A stretch of 64,000 nucleotides of DNA from an uncultured Pelagibacteraceae bacterium (GTDB taxonomy: Bacteria > Pseudomonadota > Alphaproteobacteria > Pelagibacterales > Pelagibacteraceae): the NCBI GenBank assembly GCA_902609855.1, contig CACLTL010000001.1:248001-312000 (forward strand). The letters are read 5' to 3'. This document shows, one piece after another, positions 51,906-61,373 of this stretch. Numbering within the stretch: position 1 is the first letter of the stretch; each line of letters opens with the position of its first letter. The notes beneath the pieces were generated by a model. The model made no database searches, was not told the DNA's origin, and saw only the letters and a list, made by a program, of their open reading frames with translations. A program made the translations under genes and the position numbers.

Positions 51906-52311
51906 TTTTTAAAATAGATACTACAGCTTTTGCAGCTTCTGAACCTTTATTGGGTTTTTTTTTGTTTGAGATTAGACTTCTCTGGATAGCTTGATTTAAA
52001 TTTAAAGCAGTAATAATACCATTGCCGATTGGTTTATTATAATCAACAGAGATATTTAAAATAGAATTAAATATCGAATTACAAATTAAATTAAAATGAG
52101 GTGTTTGACCTTTAATTACACAGCCTAAAGCAACGAAGCCATCAAATTTTTTTATATTTTTTTTTATTGCTATAGGAATTTCATAGGCACCAGGGACATC
52201 CAATATACTAATTTTGAACTTTGATCTTAATAATTCTTTTTTTGCGCTCAAAATAAGTCGATTTGATATTTTATTATAGTAATTAGAATTAATGATTAAA
52301 ATCTTTTTCAT
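51886..52311 (-). CDS. ribH: 6,7-dimethyl-8-ribityllumazine synthase
   Basis: The 141-residue lumazine synthase subunit has DVPGAYEIPIAIKKNI, GFVALGCVIKGQTPHFNLIC (the active-site His; the usual GETxH is GQTPH), and NGIITALNLNQAIQRS with NKGSEAAKAVVSIL (the usual nKGxEAA motif). It condenses the pyrimidine from RibD with the C4 unit from RibB. It overlaps ribB by 4 bp and nusB by 20 bp. Confidence 0.95.
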   Translation of the reverse strand: MKKILIINSNYYNKISNRLILSAKKELLRSKFKISILDVPGAYEIPIAIKKNIKKFDGFVALGCVIKGQTPHFNLICNSIFNSILNISVDYNKPIGNGIITALNLNQAIQRSLISNKKKPNKGSEAAKAVVSILKNGPKKI

Positions 52312-53363
52312 TTTATAATTATTTGTTTTTTAATTTTTAATCCAAAGCCATCCAACCCAATAATTTTTTTTCTACTTCTAGATAGCAATATCATATTTTT
52401 TACGTTAAGATCTTTAATTATTTGAGCTCCAATTCCATAATACCTTAAAGTATTTATACTGTTTGCTCTTGACGAATTATTGTTATTGTTTATTACCATT
52501 AATAAAAAGCTCTTAAATTTTGACAAAATCTTTAAAGATTTCTTTACTTTAATATCCTTGAGAATATTTTTATTATTTATTTTTGTTGAAATAACCCTAA
52601 TAGGTATAGATTTTTTTTTATTAAATATACCTCTTGTTATTACATAATTAATATTATTCTCTAATTTGTTTTTATAATTGTAAATATTTAATCTCCCAAT
52701 CTTATGAAAAAAAATTGACTTTGAAGATAATTTTATAATTAATTTTTCGTATTTTAATCTAAAAGAAATTAAATCTTCAATAGAAGCTAATTTTATTTTA
52801 TGTTTTTTTGAGAATTTAAATAAATCATTCAATCTGGCCATTCTTCCATCTTCATTCATTACCTCGCATATTACTGAACTAGGATTTAATTTTGCTAGTT
52901 TTGAAATATCTACAGAGGCTTCAGTATGCCCAGCTCTTTCTAAAACTCCTCCATTTCTAGCAACTAAAGGAAAGACATGACCTGGAGAGACAATTTCGCT
53001 TTTTTTAACATTAGGATTAATAGCAGTCTTAATTGTTCTAGCTCTATCTTGTGCTGAAATACCTGTTGTAATCCCTTTTTTTGCTTCGATAGAAATTGTA
53101 AATGCTGTTTGCATTCTAGATTTATTTACTGGAGACATAAGAGGTAATTGTAAATTGTCTATTTGTTTTTTTGTTAGAGCCAAACAAATTAGACCTCTTC
53201 CATGTTTTGCCATAAAATTTATGCTTTTAGAATTACTTTTTGAACCTGGTATTACTAAATCTCCTTCATTCTCTCTATTTTTATCATCAACTAAAATAAA
53301 CATCTTGCCTTTTTTAGCATCTTTTATAATCGCTGAAATTTTTGAAAATTTATTTTTGGGCAT
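52308..53363 (-). CDS. ribB: 3,4-dihydroxy-2-butanone 4-phosphate synthase with degenerate RibA domain
   Basis: The N-terminal ~205 residues are a good RibB: MFILVDDKNRENEGDLVIPG, the HGRGLICLAL and MQTAFTISIEAK blocks, GHVFPLVARNGGVLERAGHTEASVD. This makes the 4-carbon unit of riboflavin from ribulose 5-phosphate. The remainder looks like a GTP cyclohydrolase II domain, with INTLRYYGIGAQIIKDLNVKNM and LDGFGLKI preserved, but the zinc-binding Cys cluster and the usual catalytic residues are gone (no Cys at all in this half). RibA activity must come from elsewhere. It is in operon with ribE and ribH. Confidence 0.92.
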   Translation of the reverse strand: MPKNKFSKISAIIKDAKKGKMFILVDDKNRENEGDLVIPGSKSNSKSINFMAKHGRGLICLALTKKQIDNLQLPLMSPVNKSRMQTAFTISIEAKKGITTGISAQDRARTIKTAINPNVKKSEIVSPGHVFPLVARNGGVLERAGHTEASVDISKLAKLNPSSVICEVMNEDGRMARLNDLFKFSKKHKIKLASIEDLISFRLKYEKLIIKLSSKSIFFHKIGRLNIYNYKNKLENNINYVITRGIFNKKKSIPIRVISTKINNKNILKDIKVKKSLKILSKFKSFLLMVINNNNNSSRANSINTLRYYGIGAQIIKDLNVKNMILLSRSRKKIIGLDGFGLKIKKQIIIK

Positions 53364-53951
53364 CTAAATTAAAAATTTGTACATGTACTTACCAAATATA
53401 TCTAACTCGACATTGACAACGTTATTTACTTTCAAGTTTTTTAAATTAGTAAGTTTTAATGAATGTGGTATCACATTTACCTCGAATGATTTATTAGAAG
53501 TTTTTGATATAGTGAGAGATACTCCATTAATCGATATTGAAGCTTTTTCTATTAAAAATTTGCTTAGTTTTTTATCTAAGATCTCAAATTTAATTATCCA
53601 GGATTTATCTAAAAAAAGAATTTTTCTTATTTTTGCGACAGTATCCACATGACCTTGGGTAAAATGGCCTGATATTTTTCTTCCATAAATAATTGATTTT
53701 TCAAGATTTACAATTTGATTTAATTTTAAAAATCTAAAATTTGATCTTTTAAGTGTTTCATTAGAAATATAAAAATATATTATTTTTCTTTCAATCTTTA
53801 CTACGGTTAAACAAACACCATCACAACATATAGAAGAGCCTATATCTTTTTTATTTAATTTTAGATTAGAGTGTATACCAACAAAAATACTCTTATTTGA
53901 TTTACGTATACTGTGGATTTTTCCAGTGTTATATATAATTCCATTAAACAT
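53364..53951 (-). CDS. ribE: riboflavin synthase alpha subunit
   Basis: The 195-residue protein has the two-barrel arrangement of riboflavin synthase: MFNGIIYNTGKIHSI at the start, GSSICCDGVCLTVVKI, SGHFTQGHVDTVAKI in the first half and SISINGVSLTISKTSNKSF in the second. It dismutates two lumazines to riboflavin. It sits 2 bp after ribD in the transcription direction. Confidence 0.94.
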   Translation of the reverse strand: MFNGIIYNTGKIHSIRKSNKSIFVGIHSNLKLNKKDIGSSICCDGVCLTVVKIERKIIYFYISNETLKRSNFRFLKLNQIVNLEKSIIYGRKISGHFTQGHVDTVAKIRKILFLDKSWIIKFEILDKKLSKFLIEKASISINGVSLTISKTSNKSFEVNVIPHSLKLTNLKNLKVNNVVNVELDIFGKYMYKFLI

Positions 53952-53953
53952 TC

Positions 53954-55018
53954 TTAAAATTCCTTCTTGTAAAGTTTATCATTATTTAGATTTATTGATA
54001 TTAACTTAGAGGTCATTTTTTTTAAATATTTTGGGGTATCATTATTTTTGCCTTTTTTTCCTAAAATATTGTCGCTTTTGAAAATATAAAAATCATGAAT
54101 TAGCCTTTTTTTCAAAAGAGTATTAATGAATGTTAAGCCTGCCTCAACAATAATTCTAGAATATCCCATTTTATATAGTTTTTTAAATAATAAATTAAAA
54201 TCAGCTTTAGTATCTAAAGAATTGATGAAAATAATCTTATACCCTTTTTTTTTATAAGTTTGGGCTTTTTTGAAATTTTTTTTATAGGTAATTAAGAAAG
54301 TTTTTCTTTTTTTAAGAATTTTATTTAATAAAAGATTTTTTTTAAGTTTTAAATTTAAATCTACAATTAATAAATTTGGTTTATAATTATTAAGTCCGTT
54401 TATTCTACAATTAAGTATGGAATTATCTTCATTAATGGTATCGGCTGTTGATATAATTGCATTATGTTTAAATCTAAGTAAATGGGTGATTTTTTCAGAA
54501 AATTTATTTGTTATTCTTTTATTTTTTTTATTGATCGAGAAATAATCTTTAGAAATAGCGATTTTTGCCGATATAAATGCGGTATTATCTTTTTTATTTA
54601 TAAAGTAACTTTTATAAAATTCTTTATATTTTTGTAATTTAATTAATTTTGTTCTTATTTTTTTTTTATTTAAAATTTTCTTAGCTTTTTTGTAAGTTCT
54701 TTTATCTGGATCATCAAATGCATAATAAACTTCTTTAATTTTTTTTTTTAAAATTATGTTTGTACAAGGTGGTGTTTTACCGTAGTGTGAACAAGGTTCT
54801 AATGTGGTGTATAAAATTAACCCGTTTGATTTTTTTAGTTTATTTAAAGCATTAAATTCAGAATGAGGTCTACCATTCAATGACGTAGAAGCCGATGAAA
54901 TAATTGAGTTATCTTTAACTACAACTGACCCTACAGATGGATTTAAACCTGTATGACCTAAATTCTTTTCTGCTTGTTGGAAAGCTAAATGTAAGAAATA
55001 TTTATGATTTTTTGTCAT
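53954..55018 (-). CDS. ribD: bifunctional riboflavin deaminase/reductase RibD
   Basis: The N-terminal deaminase has the zinc motif [10 protein letters not shown] and [19 protein letters not shown]. The C-terminal ~200 residues form the reductase, with [37 protein letters not shown] and [19 protein letters not shown]. It acts on the GTP-derived pyrimidine. The reductase is divergent in sequence, but the length of 354 residues is normal. It overlaps nrdR by 17 bp. Confidence 0.92.
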   Translation of the reverse strand: MTKNHKYFLHLAFQQAEKNLGHTGLNPSVGSVVVKDNSIISSASTSLNGRPHSEFNALNKLKKSNGLILYTTLEPCSHYGKTPPCTNIILKKKIKEVYYAFDDPDKRTYKKAKKILNKKKIRTKLIKLQKYKEFYKSYFINKKDNTAFISAKIAISKDYFSINKKNKRITNKFSEKITHLLRFKHNAIISTADTINEDNSILNCRINGLNNYKPNLLIVDLNLKLKKNLLLNKILKKRKTFLITYKKNFKKAQTYKKKGYKIIFINSLDTKADFNLLFKKLYKMGYSRIIVEAGLTFINTLLKKRLIHDFYIFKSDNILGKKGKNNDTPKYLKKMTSKLISINLNNDKLYKKEF

Positions 55019-55463
55019 CTAAATTGCCCACAAACTGTTCAAAATCTTTCGCTTCTTTAAAATTCTTGTAAACCGAAGCAAAGCGAACATAAGCAACTTT
55101 ATCTAATGAAGACAAACCTTCCATAATAAATTTACCAATAGTTGGTGTCGGTATTTCACTTTCACCAAGACCCTCTAGATTTCTAACAATTTTAGATATA
55201 AACTTTTCAATTGTTTCTGAATCTATTGGTCTTTTTCTCGTAGCTATTCTTATTGATTTTGAAATTTTATCCCTGTCAAATGGCTCTCTTTTTCCGTTAC
55301 CTTTAATTACAGTAAGTTCTTGAAACTGTACACGTTCGAAGGTTGTAAATCTTTCTTTTCTATCGCAGCCACATAATCTTCTCCTTCTTATAGCGGTTCC
55401 ATCTTCTGTAGGACGTGAGTCCACTACCGAGGTATCTTTTTCTCTACAAAAAGGGCAAAGCAT
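55002..55463 (-). CDS. nrdR: transcriptional regulator NrdR
   Basis: This ATP-cone repressor of ribonucleotide reductase genes has [19 protein letters not shown] at the start and the ATP-cone from about residue 50 ([39 protein letters not shown]). The second half of its zinc ribbon is unusual: [14 protein letters not shown] has Cys31 and Cys33 as a CxC pair and two extra residues, where the family has CxxC. Its position between glyA and ribD is conserved. Confidence 0.93.
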   Translation of the reverse strand: MLCPFCREKDTSVVDSRPTEDGTAIRRRRLCGCDRKERFTTFERVQFQELTVIKGNGKREPFDRDKISKSIRIATRKRPIDSETIEKFISKIVRNLEGLGESEIPTPTIGKFIMEGLSSLDKVAYVRFASVYKNFKEAKDFEQFVGNLDDKKS

Positions 55464-55470
55464 AATTTAT

Positions 55471-56769
55471 CTAACTCGTGTATATAGGATAAGAAGTACA
55501 AAGATCAATTATATCCTTTTTAACTTCTTTTTCTATTTTTGAGTTATCTGATTTGTTTTCGCTTAATCCTTGAATTACTTTATGTATTAATTTTGCAATA
55601 AGTTTGAATTCTTCTTCTTTAAAACCCCTTGTAGTGCAAGCAGGTGTCCCCAATCTTATTCCCGATGTAATCATTGGACTTTCTTTATCAAATGGTATTC
55701 CATTTTTATTACATGTAATATTTGCTCTTCCTAGTGAAGCCTGAGCATCTTTTCCTGTTACGTTAAATGATCTTAAATCTAAAAGCATAAGATGAGTATC
55801 TGTACCACCCGAAAATATCTTAAAACCTTTTTCACTAAGACTTTCAGATAAAACTTTAGCATTTTTGATAACTTGTTTTGTATAAACTTTAAAATCATTG
55901 GATAAAGCCTCTTTAAAACAAACTGCTTTAGCAGCTATAACATGCATTAATGGTCCACCTTGTAAGCCAGGGAAGATTGCACTATTGAATTTTTTAATTA
56001 ACTCTTCATTGTTAGTTAAGATAATCCCACCTCTTGGGCCTCTTAAAACTTTATGTGTTGTAGAAGTTACAACATCAGCATATTTAGTAGGGTTAGGATA
56101 GGCACCACCAGCTACTAAGCCTGAGAAATGAGCCATGTCTACCAAAAGATATGCACCAACTTTATCGCTTATTTCTCTGAATTTTCTAAAATCAATTATT
56201 CTTGAATAAGCACTTCCACCTGCAATTATAAGTTTTGGTTTATTTTCCAAAGCAATTTTTTCTACTGCATCATAATCAATTAGACCCGTTTCCTTATCCA
56301 CTTCATAGTGAAGTGCATTAAACCATTTACCTGATTGGGCTGGCTTAGCTCCATGAGTTAAATGTCCACCAGAATTTAAGCTCATTGCTAGAGTAGTATC
56401 ACCTGGTTTTAAAAGTGCTAAGTAAACCGCGCCATTAGCTTGAGCACCAGAGTGAGGTTGGACATTTGCAAATTTACAATCGAATAATTTTTTTGCTCTT
56501 TCAATAGCTAAATTTTCTGAAACATCTACATGTTCACATCCACCGTAATATCTTTTGCCAGGATAACCTTCGGCATACTTGTTAGTTAAAACTGAACCTT
56601 GAGCTTCTAGCACTGCTTTTGAAACAATATTTTCTGAGGCAATTAATTCAATATGATTTTGTTGTCTTGTAAATTCATCATTAATTGAGTCGTAAAGCTC
56701 TTTATCAGCATCTTGTAATTTTAATTTAAAGAAGCTATTTAAGTATTTATCTAATTTAATTACAGACAT
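55471..56769 (-). CDS. glyA: serine hydroxymethyltransferase
   Basis: This PLP enzyme interconverts serine and glycine with tetrahydrofolate. It is identified by [79 protein letters not shown] and the PLP-Lys motif [16 protein letters not shown]. The 432-residue length is normal. SAR11-type cells need glycine or serine as precursors, and this gene is central to that. It follows rpiB with a one-base overlap. Confidence 0.98.
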   Translation of the reverse strand: MSVIKLDKYLNSFFKLKLQDADKELYDSINDEFTRQQNHIELIASENIVSKAVLEAQGSVLTNKYAEGYPGKRYYGGCEHVDVSENLAIERAKKLFDCKFANVQPHSGAQANGAVYLALLKPGDTTLAMSLNSGGHLTHGAKPAQSGKWFNALHYEVDKETGLIDYDAVEKIALENKPKLIIAGGSAYSRIIDFRKFREISDKVGAYLLVDMAHFSGLVAGGAYPNPTKYADVVTSTTHKVLRGPRGGIILTNNEELIKKFNSAIFPGLQGGPLMHVIAAKAVCFKEALSNDFKVYTKQVIKNAKVLSESLSEKGFKIFSGGTDTHLMLLDLRSFNVTGKDAQASLGRANITCNKNGIPFDKESPMITSGIRLGTPACTTRGFKEEEFKLIAKLIHKVIQGLSENKSDNSKIEKEVKKDIIDLCTSYPIYTS

Positions 56770-57206
56770 TATATTTTTTTCACTCTTTTTAAATGTCTAC
56801 CGCCTTCAAATTTTGTTTTTAAAAATAACTCTACTAATTTCAACGATAAACTTTTTTTTGTTAATCTTGCTCCTAAAGTAATTATATTAGCATTATTGTG
56901 TTGTCTAGACAATCTAGTAGACTTTAAATTATAGCAGACAGCAGCTCTTATATCTTTGATTTTATTGGCACTTATAGCCATTCCTGTTCCAGATCCACAT
57001 ACCAGAATCCCTGCGTCACTTTTCTTGGATTTTATTCGTCTTGCGAGTCTTTTTGCAAAATCTGGATAATCTACAGATTTTTTTTTATACGGTCCTAAAT
57101 CAAAAATTGAAATATGCTTATTTATAAGATGGTCTTTAATTGACTCTTTTAAATTAAAACCAGCATGATCAGAGGCAATACAAATTTTTTTAAATAAAAT
57201 ATTCAA
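56769..57206 (-). CDS. rpiB: ribose-5-phosphate isomerase B
   Basis: The 145-residue protein belongs to the RpiB/LacAB family: [57 protein letters not shown] (catalytic Cys) and [18 protein letters not shown]. It interconverts ribose 5-phosphate and ribulose 5-phosphate, the latter feeding RibB in the same operon. The rpiB-glyA pair is conserved in alphaproteobacteria. Confidence 0.95.
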   Translation of the reverse strand: MNILFKKICIASDHAGFNLKESIKDHLINKHISIFDLGPYKKKSVDYPDFAKRLARRIKSKKSDAGILVCGSGTGMAISANKIKDIRAAVCYNLKSTRLSRQHNNANIITLGARLTKKSLSLKLVELFLKTKFEGGRHLKRVKKI

Positions 57207-57848
57207 TTAATTAAATTTATAATCTAAAACACATGCAACAAGATGAACTCTATTTTCTTCACCTCCATTAAATGCATTATGATATTTTGTATTGTTAGTT
57301 ATCCAAACCGACCCATCGGCTGGCATATGTTTTGCAACATTGTCTATTACCATTAAACATCCTGGATTCGTTATTATTGGTATATGTAATCTTGGTTCTG
57401 GATCTCTGTGCCAGCTTAACGTTGATCTAGGCTCTTTTAATAAAATTCTTACTCTACCTAATTTGTATTTCGATGATATAACATCAAAAACTTCTTTGAA
57501 ATAAGTGCTCTCATAATCTGGTATGAACTCTGAATATTCTGCCTCATCAATATTAACATCTCTAGAAACTTCTTTTCCCGATTTATCTGGTTTTGTCCAA
57601 TATAGACCTCTAGCTTTACTACCCTTAACAGACTCAGGGTCACCTGGTTTTCTTGTTAAACATATTGCACCAAAATGAGATATTCCGCCACCATCTTCAA
57701 ATTTTTTAGTTTGTATTATTTGTGAGTAGGCTTCTTGAAGTTTTACTATATCAAATTTTAGATTTTGCTTTTGAAAATCAGAAAAATTTAAAATTTTTTC
57801 CTCTTTTTTTAAATCTAAATTGACTATGTTTTTTGAGTCTAATGTCAT
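57207..57848 (-). CDS. aspartyl/asparaginyl beta-hydroxylase-like dioxygenase
   Basis: The 213-residue protein has the C-terminal Fe(II)/2-oxoglutarate dioxygenase core of the AspH family: LSWHRDPEPRLHIPIITN (metal HxD and substrate His), CLMVIDNVAKHMPADGSVWI, and KYHNAFNGGEENRVHLVAC (second metal His and 2-oxoglutarate Arg). Family members hydroxylate Asp/Asn residues or small molecules; this substrate is unknown. It is the first gene of the rpiB-glyA-nrdR-rib-nusB run, with no space before rpiB, and divergent from hemB. Confidence 0.82.
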   Translation of the reverse strand: MTLDSKNIVNLDLKKEEKILNFSDFQKQNLKFDIVKLQEAYSQIIQTKKFEDGGGISHFGAICLTRKPGDPESVKGSKARGLYWTKPDKSGKEVSRDVNIDEAEYSEFIPDYESTYFKEVFDVISSKYKLGRVRILLKEPRSTLSWHRDPEPRLHIPIITNPGCLMVIDNVAKHMPADGSVWITNNTKYHNAFNGGEENRVHLVACVLDYKFN

Positions 57849-57854
57849 GAGTTA

Positions 57855-57883
57855 TTGTTATTTATCTCTTTGTATTATATATT
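57855..57883 (+). promoter_or_regulatory. candidate promoter of hemB
   Basis: TTGTTA (57855-57860) and TATATT (57878-57883) lie 17 bp apart, about 39 bp before the hemB start. A second weaker pair (TTGTAC, 18 bp, TAAAAT) overlaps further downstream. It is a pattern match only. Confidence 0.35.
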
Positions 57884-57921
57884 TGTACAATACATTTGTC
57901 GCATAATAAAATAAATAAAGC

Positions 57922-58908
57922 ATGATTACTGGTAAATATCCTAGTTTGAGACTACGAAGAAGCAGAAAATACAATTGGTCAAGAAAATTAGTAAGAGAAA
58001 ATAACTTATCCAGCAGTGATTTGATTTATCCTATATTTTTGATTGAGGGAAAAAATAGAAATCAACCAATTAAAACGATGCCAGGTGTTTATAGACACTC
58101 TATAGATCAATTAGGAAAAATTGTTAATAATGTCATAAAATCTGGTATCCCCATGGTAGCTCTTTTTCCCTCTACACCAAAAAATAAAAAAGATAACTAT
58201 GGAAGTGAAGCCTTAAATGAAAATAATTTAGTGTGTAGGGCTATAAGATATATTAAAAAAAGATTTAAAAACAATATTGGAATAATGTGTGATGTAGCAT
58301 TAGACCCCTATACAAATCATGGTCACGACGGTTTATTAAAAAATAATTATGTTGCTAACGATGAAACAATTAGTGTTTTAGTGAAACAATCAATTTTACA
58401 AGCACAAATGGGCTGCGATGTGATAGCTCCGTCAGATATGATGGATGGAAGAATAGGAAGTATTAGAAAGTCTCTTGATAAAAATAAATTTCAAGACGTT
58501 CAAATTCTTTCATATGCTGTTAAATTTGCATCAAATTTTTATGGTCCTTTTAGAGATGCCATAGGTTCAAAAAAATCCTTAAAAAGTAATAAGAAAAATT
58601 ATCAAATGGATTTTTCTAATAGCAACGAGTCATTAAGAGAAGTTGCTTTAGATATAAAAGAAGGTGCAGATATGGTTATGGTAAAACCAGGTTTACCATA
58701 TTTGGATATTATCCAAAAAGTAAAAACAAATTTTAAAATACCAGTTTTAGCTTACCAAGTTTCTGGTGAATATAGCCTCATTAAAAATGGAATAAGAAAC
58801 AAATATGTAAATGAAGACACAATTATTGAAAGTTTATTGTGTTTTAAAAGAGCTGGCGCATCAGCTATTGTATCATATTTTGCTTTAGATATAGCTAAAA
58901 AGCTATGA
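57922..58908 (+). CDS. hemB: delta-aminolevulinic acid dehydratase
   Basis: This heme-pathway enzyme condenses two ALA to porphobilinogen. It is clear from the start RLRRSRKYNWSRKLVREN, LDPYTNHGHDGLL, VIAPSDMMDGRIGSIRKSLD, the KFASNFYGPFRDA region (Schiff-base Lys) and MVMVKPGLPYLDII (second catalytic Lys). It has no zinc-binding Cys triad in the DPYTNHGHDG region, indicating a magnesium-dependent form. The length of 328 residues is normal. It is convergent with recO. Confidence 0.96.
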   Translation: MITGKYPSLRLRRSRKYNWSRKLVRENNLSSSDLIYPIFLIEGKNRNQPIKTMPGVYRHSIDQLGKIVNNVIKSGIPMVALFPSTPKNKKDNYGSEALNENNLVCRAIRYIKKRFKNNIGIMCDVALDPYTNHGHDGLLKNNYVANDETISVLVKQSILQAQMGCDVIAPSDMMDGRIGSIRKSLDKNKFQDVQILSYAVKFASNFYGPFRDAIGSKKSLKSNKKNYQMDFSNSNESLREVALDIKEGADMVMVKPGLPYLDIIQKVKTNFKIPVLAYQVSGEYSLIKNGIRNKYVNEDTIIESLLCFKRAGASAIVSYFALDIAKKL

Positions 58909-58910
58909 TT

Positions 58911-59591
58911 TTAATTAAAATAGTTCTCTAAAATTATACGTGACTTTGGAAAAAGGATGTTGTTTGGAATAAAAAATTTATTTTGCATCATTTGTCTTGT
59001 AAAATAAAGAGACTTTCTGACTAAGCTATTTGAAATATTATGAGGTACTTTCTTTTGGATTAAATATTTTGGAATTTCATAAATATGTCCGTCAATATTA
59101 ATCTTAATTAATTCATTTTGCTTGTTATTTGTGATTGAACGTTCTGTTAAATTTGAATCATAACCTAGTTCTTTGATAAGATTTATTTCAAAATAAATAT
59201 ATAAAAAAATCCAATTTACTAAATTAAATGAATTAACTAAATTTTCAAACGAGTCATAAATTTTTTTATTTGGTTGTGAGTCTGGTAATAAAATATTTAG
59301 CAAAGAACAAATAGAAATTAAAGCCGTAGTTCTCTCTTTATCGTTAAAATATAAAGGTGAAATAGGTTTAATTAATTCTGTTTTAAAATAACCTATGCGA
59401 TTTTCACTTTTAGAAATATGTGAAACAAATAATTTATTTGATATTTGTAAAAAATTTCTTACTTTTCTTGAGGTTCCGCCATAGACTATGCCGTCTATCT
59501 TACCTTTTTTTTGAGTAAAGATATTAATTATATTAGCATTTTCTCTGAATTTTCTTTTTGACAACAGGTAACATTCATCTTCCCAAATCAT
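58911..59591 (-). CDS. recO: DNA repair protein RecO
   Basis: The 226-residue protein has the RecO start MIWEDECYLLSKRKFRENANIINIFT (N-terminal OB fold), KGKIDGIVYGGTSRK and a helical C-terminal part. It anneals ssDNA and loads RecA with RecF/RecR. The N-terminal domain is conserved and the C-terminal part poorly. It starts inside the rnc end (4-bp overlap), directly after it rather than after era. Confidence 0.85.
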   Translation of the reverse strand: MIWEDECYLLSKRKFRENANIINIFTQKKGKIDGIVYGGTSRKVRNFLQISNKLFVSHISKSENRIGYFKTELIKPISPLYFNDKERTTALISICSLLNILLPDSQPNKKIYDSFENLVNSFNLVNWIFLYIYFEINLIKELGYDSNLTERSITNNKQNELIKINIDGHIYEIPKYLIQKKVPHNISNSLVRKSLYFTRQMMQNKFFIPNNILFPKSRIILENYFN

Positions 59592-60253
59592 ACATTTAAA
59601 ATCTTTAAAAGTTTAGAAGCAGCGTTTTGTTGGGCTTTTTTTTTGGATGATCCTACACCAATAATTTTTTTTGAGTTGGGTATCTGTACTTCAGTTTTAA
59701 ATAGAGGCCTATGTTGAGGTCCTGTTTTTTTAAAAAAGATATATTTAGGTAATTCTTTAAATTTTTTTAAACTAAATTCTTGTAATTTCGTTTTTGAATC
59801 AATCAATGTTACGGAAGATTTTAATAAATATTCAGCCCAAAAGGTAAAAATAAATTTTTCTACAGATTTAAGTCCACCGTCTAAATATATAGCCCCAACA
59901 ATAGCTTCTAAACAATCACTGCTTATTTTATCAGCTGATCTCTCAAGTTTTTTGTGAGAAGACCCCAAAAAAATAAATTTCTTTAAATTGATTCTCTTTG
60001 CAATTTGCAGACATGTTTTTTTATTTACTAAATTTGCAAATTTTTTATCAATTATTCCCTCTTTTTCATCAGGATACTTTTCTAATAAATTTTCAGAGAT
60101 GACTAGCCCTAAAACTCTGTCACCTAGAAATTCTAATTTTTCATTGTTAATAACATTATTTAAACTTTTATGCGTTAAAGCTCTTTCTAACAAAGAAATT
60201 CTTTTAAAACTATATCTTAAAATTTTTTCTAATTCTTTAATTTTTTTTTCCAT
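59588..60253 (-). CDS. rnc: ribonuclease III
   Basis: This double-strand-specific endoribonuclease has the signature NEKLEFLGDRVLGLVISE (near residue 36), DCLEAIVGAIYLDGG (second metal site) and a C-terminal dsRNA-binding domain (KTKLQEFSLKKFKELPKY, GVGSSKKKAQQNAASKLL). The length of 221 residues is typical. It follows lepB with a one-base overlap. Confidence 0.96.
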   Translation of the reverse strand: MEKKIKELEKILRYSFKRISLLERALTHKSLNNVINNEKLEFLGDRVLGLVISENLLEKYPDEKEGIIDKKFANLVNKKTCLQIAKRINLKKFIFLGSSHKKLERSADKISSDCLEAIVGAIYLDGGLKSVEKFIFTFWAEYLLKSSVTLIDSKTKLQEFSLKKFKELPKYIFFKKTGPQHRPLFKTEVQIPNSKKIIGVGSSKKKAQQNAASKLLKILNV

Positions 60254-60993
60254 TACAATTTTTTAAATATCCTCTCTAAACGGAACGATTTATCTAAATT
60301 CCAAAATTTAAATAAACTACTTTTATTAGTGTCATTAGAAAAAAAAATTATTTTCGCCTCCCCCACTAAATTTAAATTGTTTACATATCCCACGCTGTCA
60401 AGATACCTGCTATCTTTTGAGCAATCTCTATTATCTCCAAGCAAAAAATAATGATCTTTGGGCACTTTAAAAATTTTAGTGTTTTGTAAAGAACCTTTCT
60501 TTTTATACACTACTGAATGCTTTACTCCATTAGGTAAAGTTTCAATAAACGAATTAGTATCTAGCAAAAAATTTCCGCATCTTATGTTTTCTTTATTCTC
60601 AGTTTTCTCTCTCATAATTTTTTTTTGATTTATAAGCAAATTACCGTCAACAAACTGGATAGTGTCCCCAGGCAATCCTATTAATCTTTTGATATAATCT
60701 GTTCTATTATCTGCAGGAGTTTTAAAAACAACTAGATCGCCTCTTTTTGGTATCTTTGAAAAAAAACGTTCGTTTGAAATATCTGGACTAAATGGAAAAG
60801 AATGTTTGCTATAGCCATAAGTGTATTTTGATACAAATATACGATCCCCAACCAGTAAAGTTGGTTCCATAGAAGATGATGGAATATAAAAAGGTTGAAA
60901 AAATAAAGATCTAATTAAAATGGCTATTATCAATGCTCCTATTAAAGTCTTCAAATTGTCATATATTAATATTGTTAATTTTTTTATTTTCAT
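60253..60993 (-). CDS. lepB: signal peptidase I
   Basis: The enzyme removes signal peptides at the periplasmic face of the inner membrane. One membrane anchor (LIGALIIAILIRSLFFQPFY) precedes the catalytic Ser in YIPSSSMEPTLLVGDR and the catalytic Lys in RTDYIKRLIGLPGD. Box E is GDNRDCSKDSRYLDSVGYV. The length of 246 residues fits alphaproteobacterial LepB. It overlaps acpS by 4 bp. Confidence 0.95.
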   Translation of the reverse strand: MKIKKLTILIYDNLKTLIGALIIAILIRSLFFQPFYIPSSSMEPTLLVGDRIFVSKYTYGYSKHSFPFSPDISNERFFSKIPKRGDLVVFKTPADNRTDYIKRLIGLPGDTIQFVDGNLLINQKKIMREKTENKENIRCGNFLLDTNSFIETLPNGVKHSVVYKKKGSLQNTKIFKVPKDHYFLLGDNRDCSKDSRYLDSVGYVNNLNLVGEAKIIFFSNDTNKSSLFKFWNLDKSFRLERIFKKL

Positions 60994-61373
60994 AGTGAAA
61001 TTGTAACAAAAGCTACAGCGTATTTTTTTTCGTCAGAAAGTGATAATGAAATTTTTGATTTTTTTCCTTTTAATTTTTTATTTAATATTTTCTTGGTTTT
61101 GCCGGTTATATTAATATAAGGTTTTCCAGATTTTTTATTAAGTACTATAATTTCATTAAAGTTTATACCTTTAGATATGCCTGTCCCCAGTGCTTTTGAG
61201 AATGCTTCTTTAGCAGCAAATCGTTTAGCAAAACAATTAGAGCTAATATTGATTTTTTTACATTTTAAGATTTCCTTTTCATTAAAAATTCTATGGAGAA
61301 ACCTTTTATTTCTTAAGGATTTTTTAATTCTATCTACACTAACTATGTCTGTTCCAATGCCAAAAATATTCAT
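60990..61373 (-). CDS. acpS: holo-[acyl-carrier-protein] synthase
   Basis: The 127-residue phosphopantetheinyl transferase has GIGTDIVSVDRIKKSL (Mg-binding Asp), FAAKEAFSKALGTGISKGI (Glu and Lys) and a C-terminal SLSDEKKYAVAFVTISL. It arms the acyl carrier protein of fatty acid synthesis. It lies between pdxJ (one-base overlap) and lepB, the standard alphaproteobacterial order. Confidence 0.95.
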   Translation of the reverse strand: MNIFGIGTDIVSVDRIKKSLRNKRFLHRIFNEKEILKCKKINISSNCFAKRFAAKEAFSKALGTGISKGINFNEIIVLNKKSGKPYINITGKTKKILNKKLKGKKSKISLSLSDEKKYAVAFVTISL

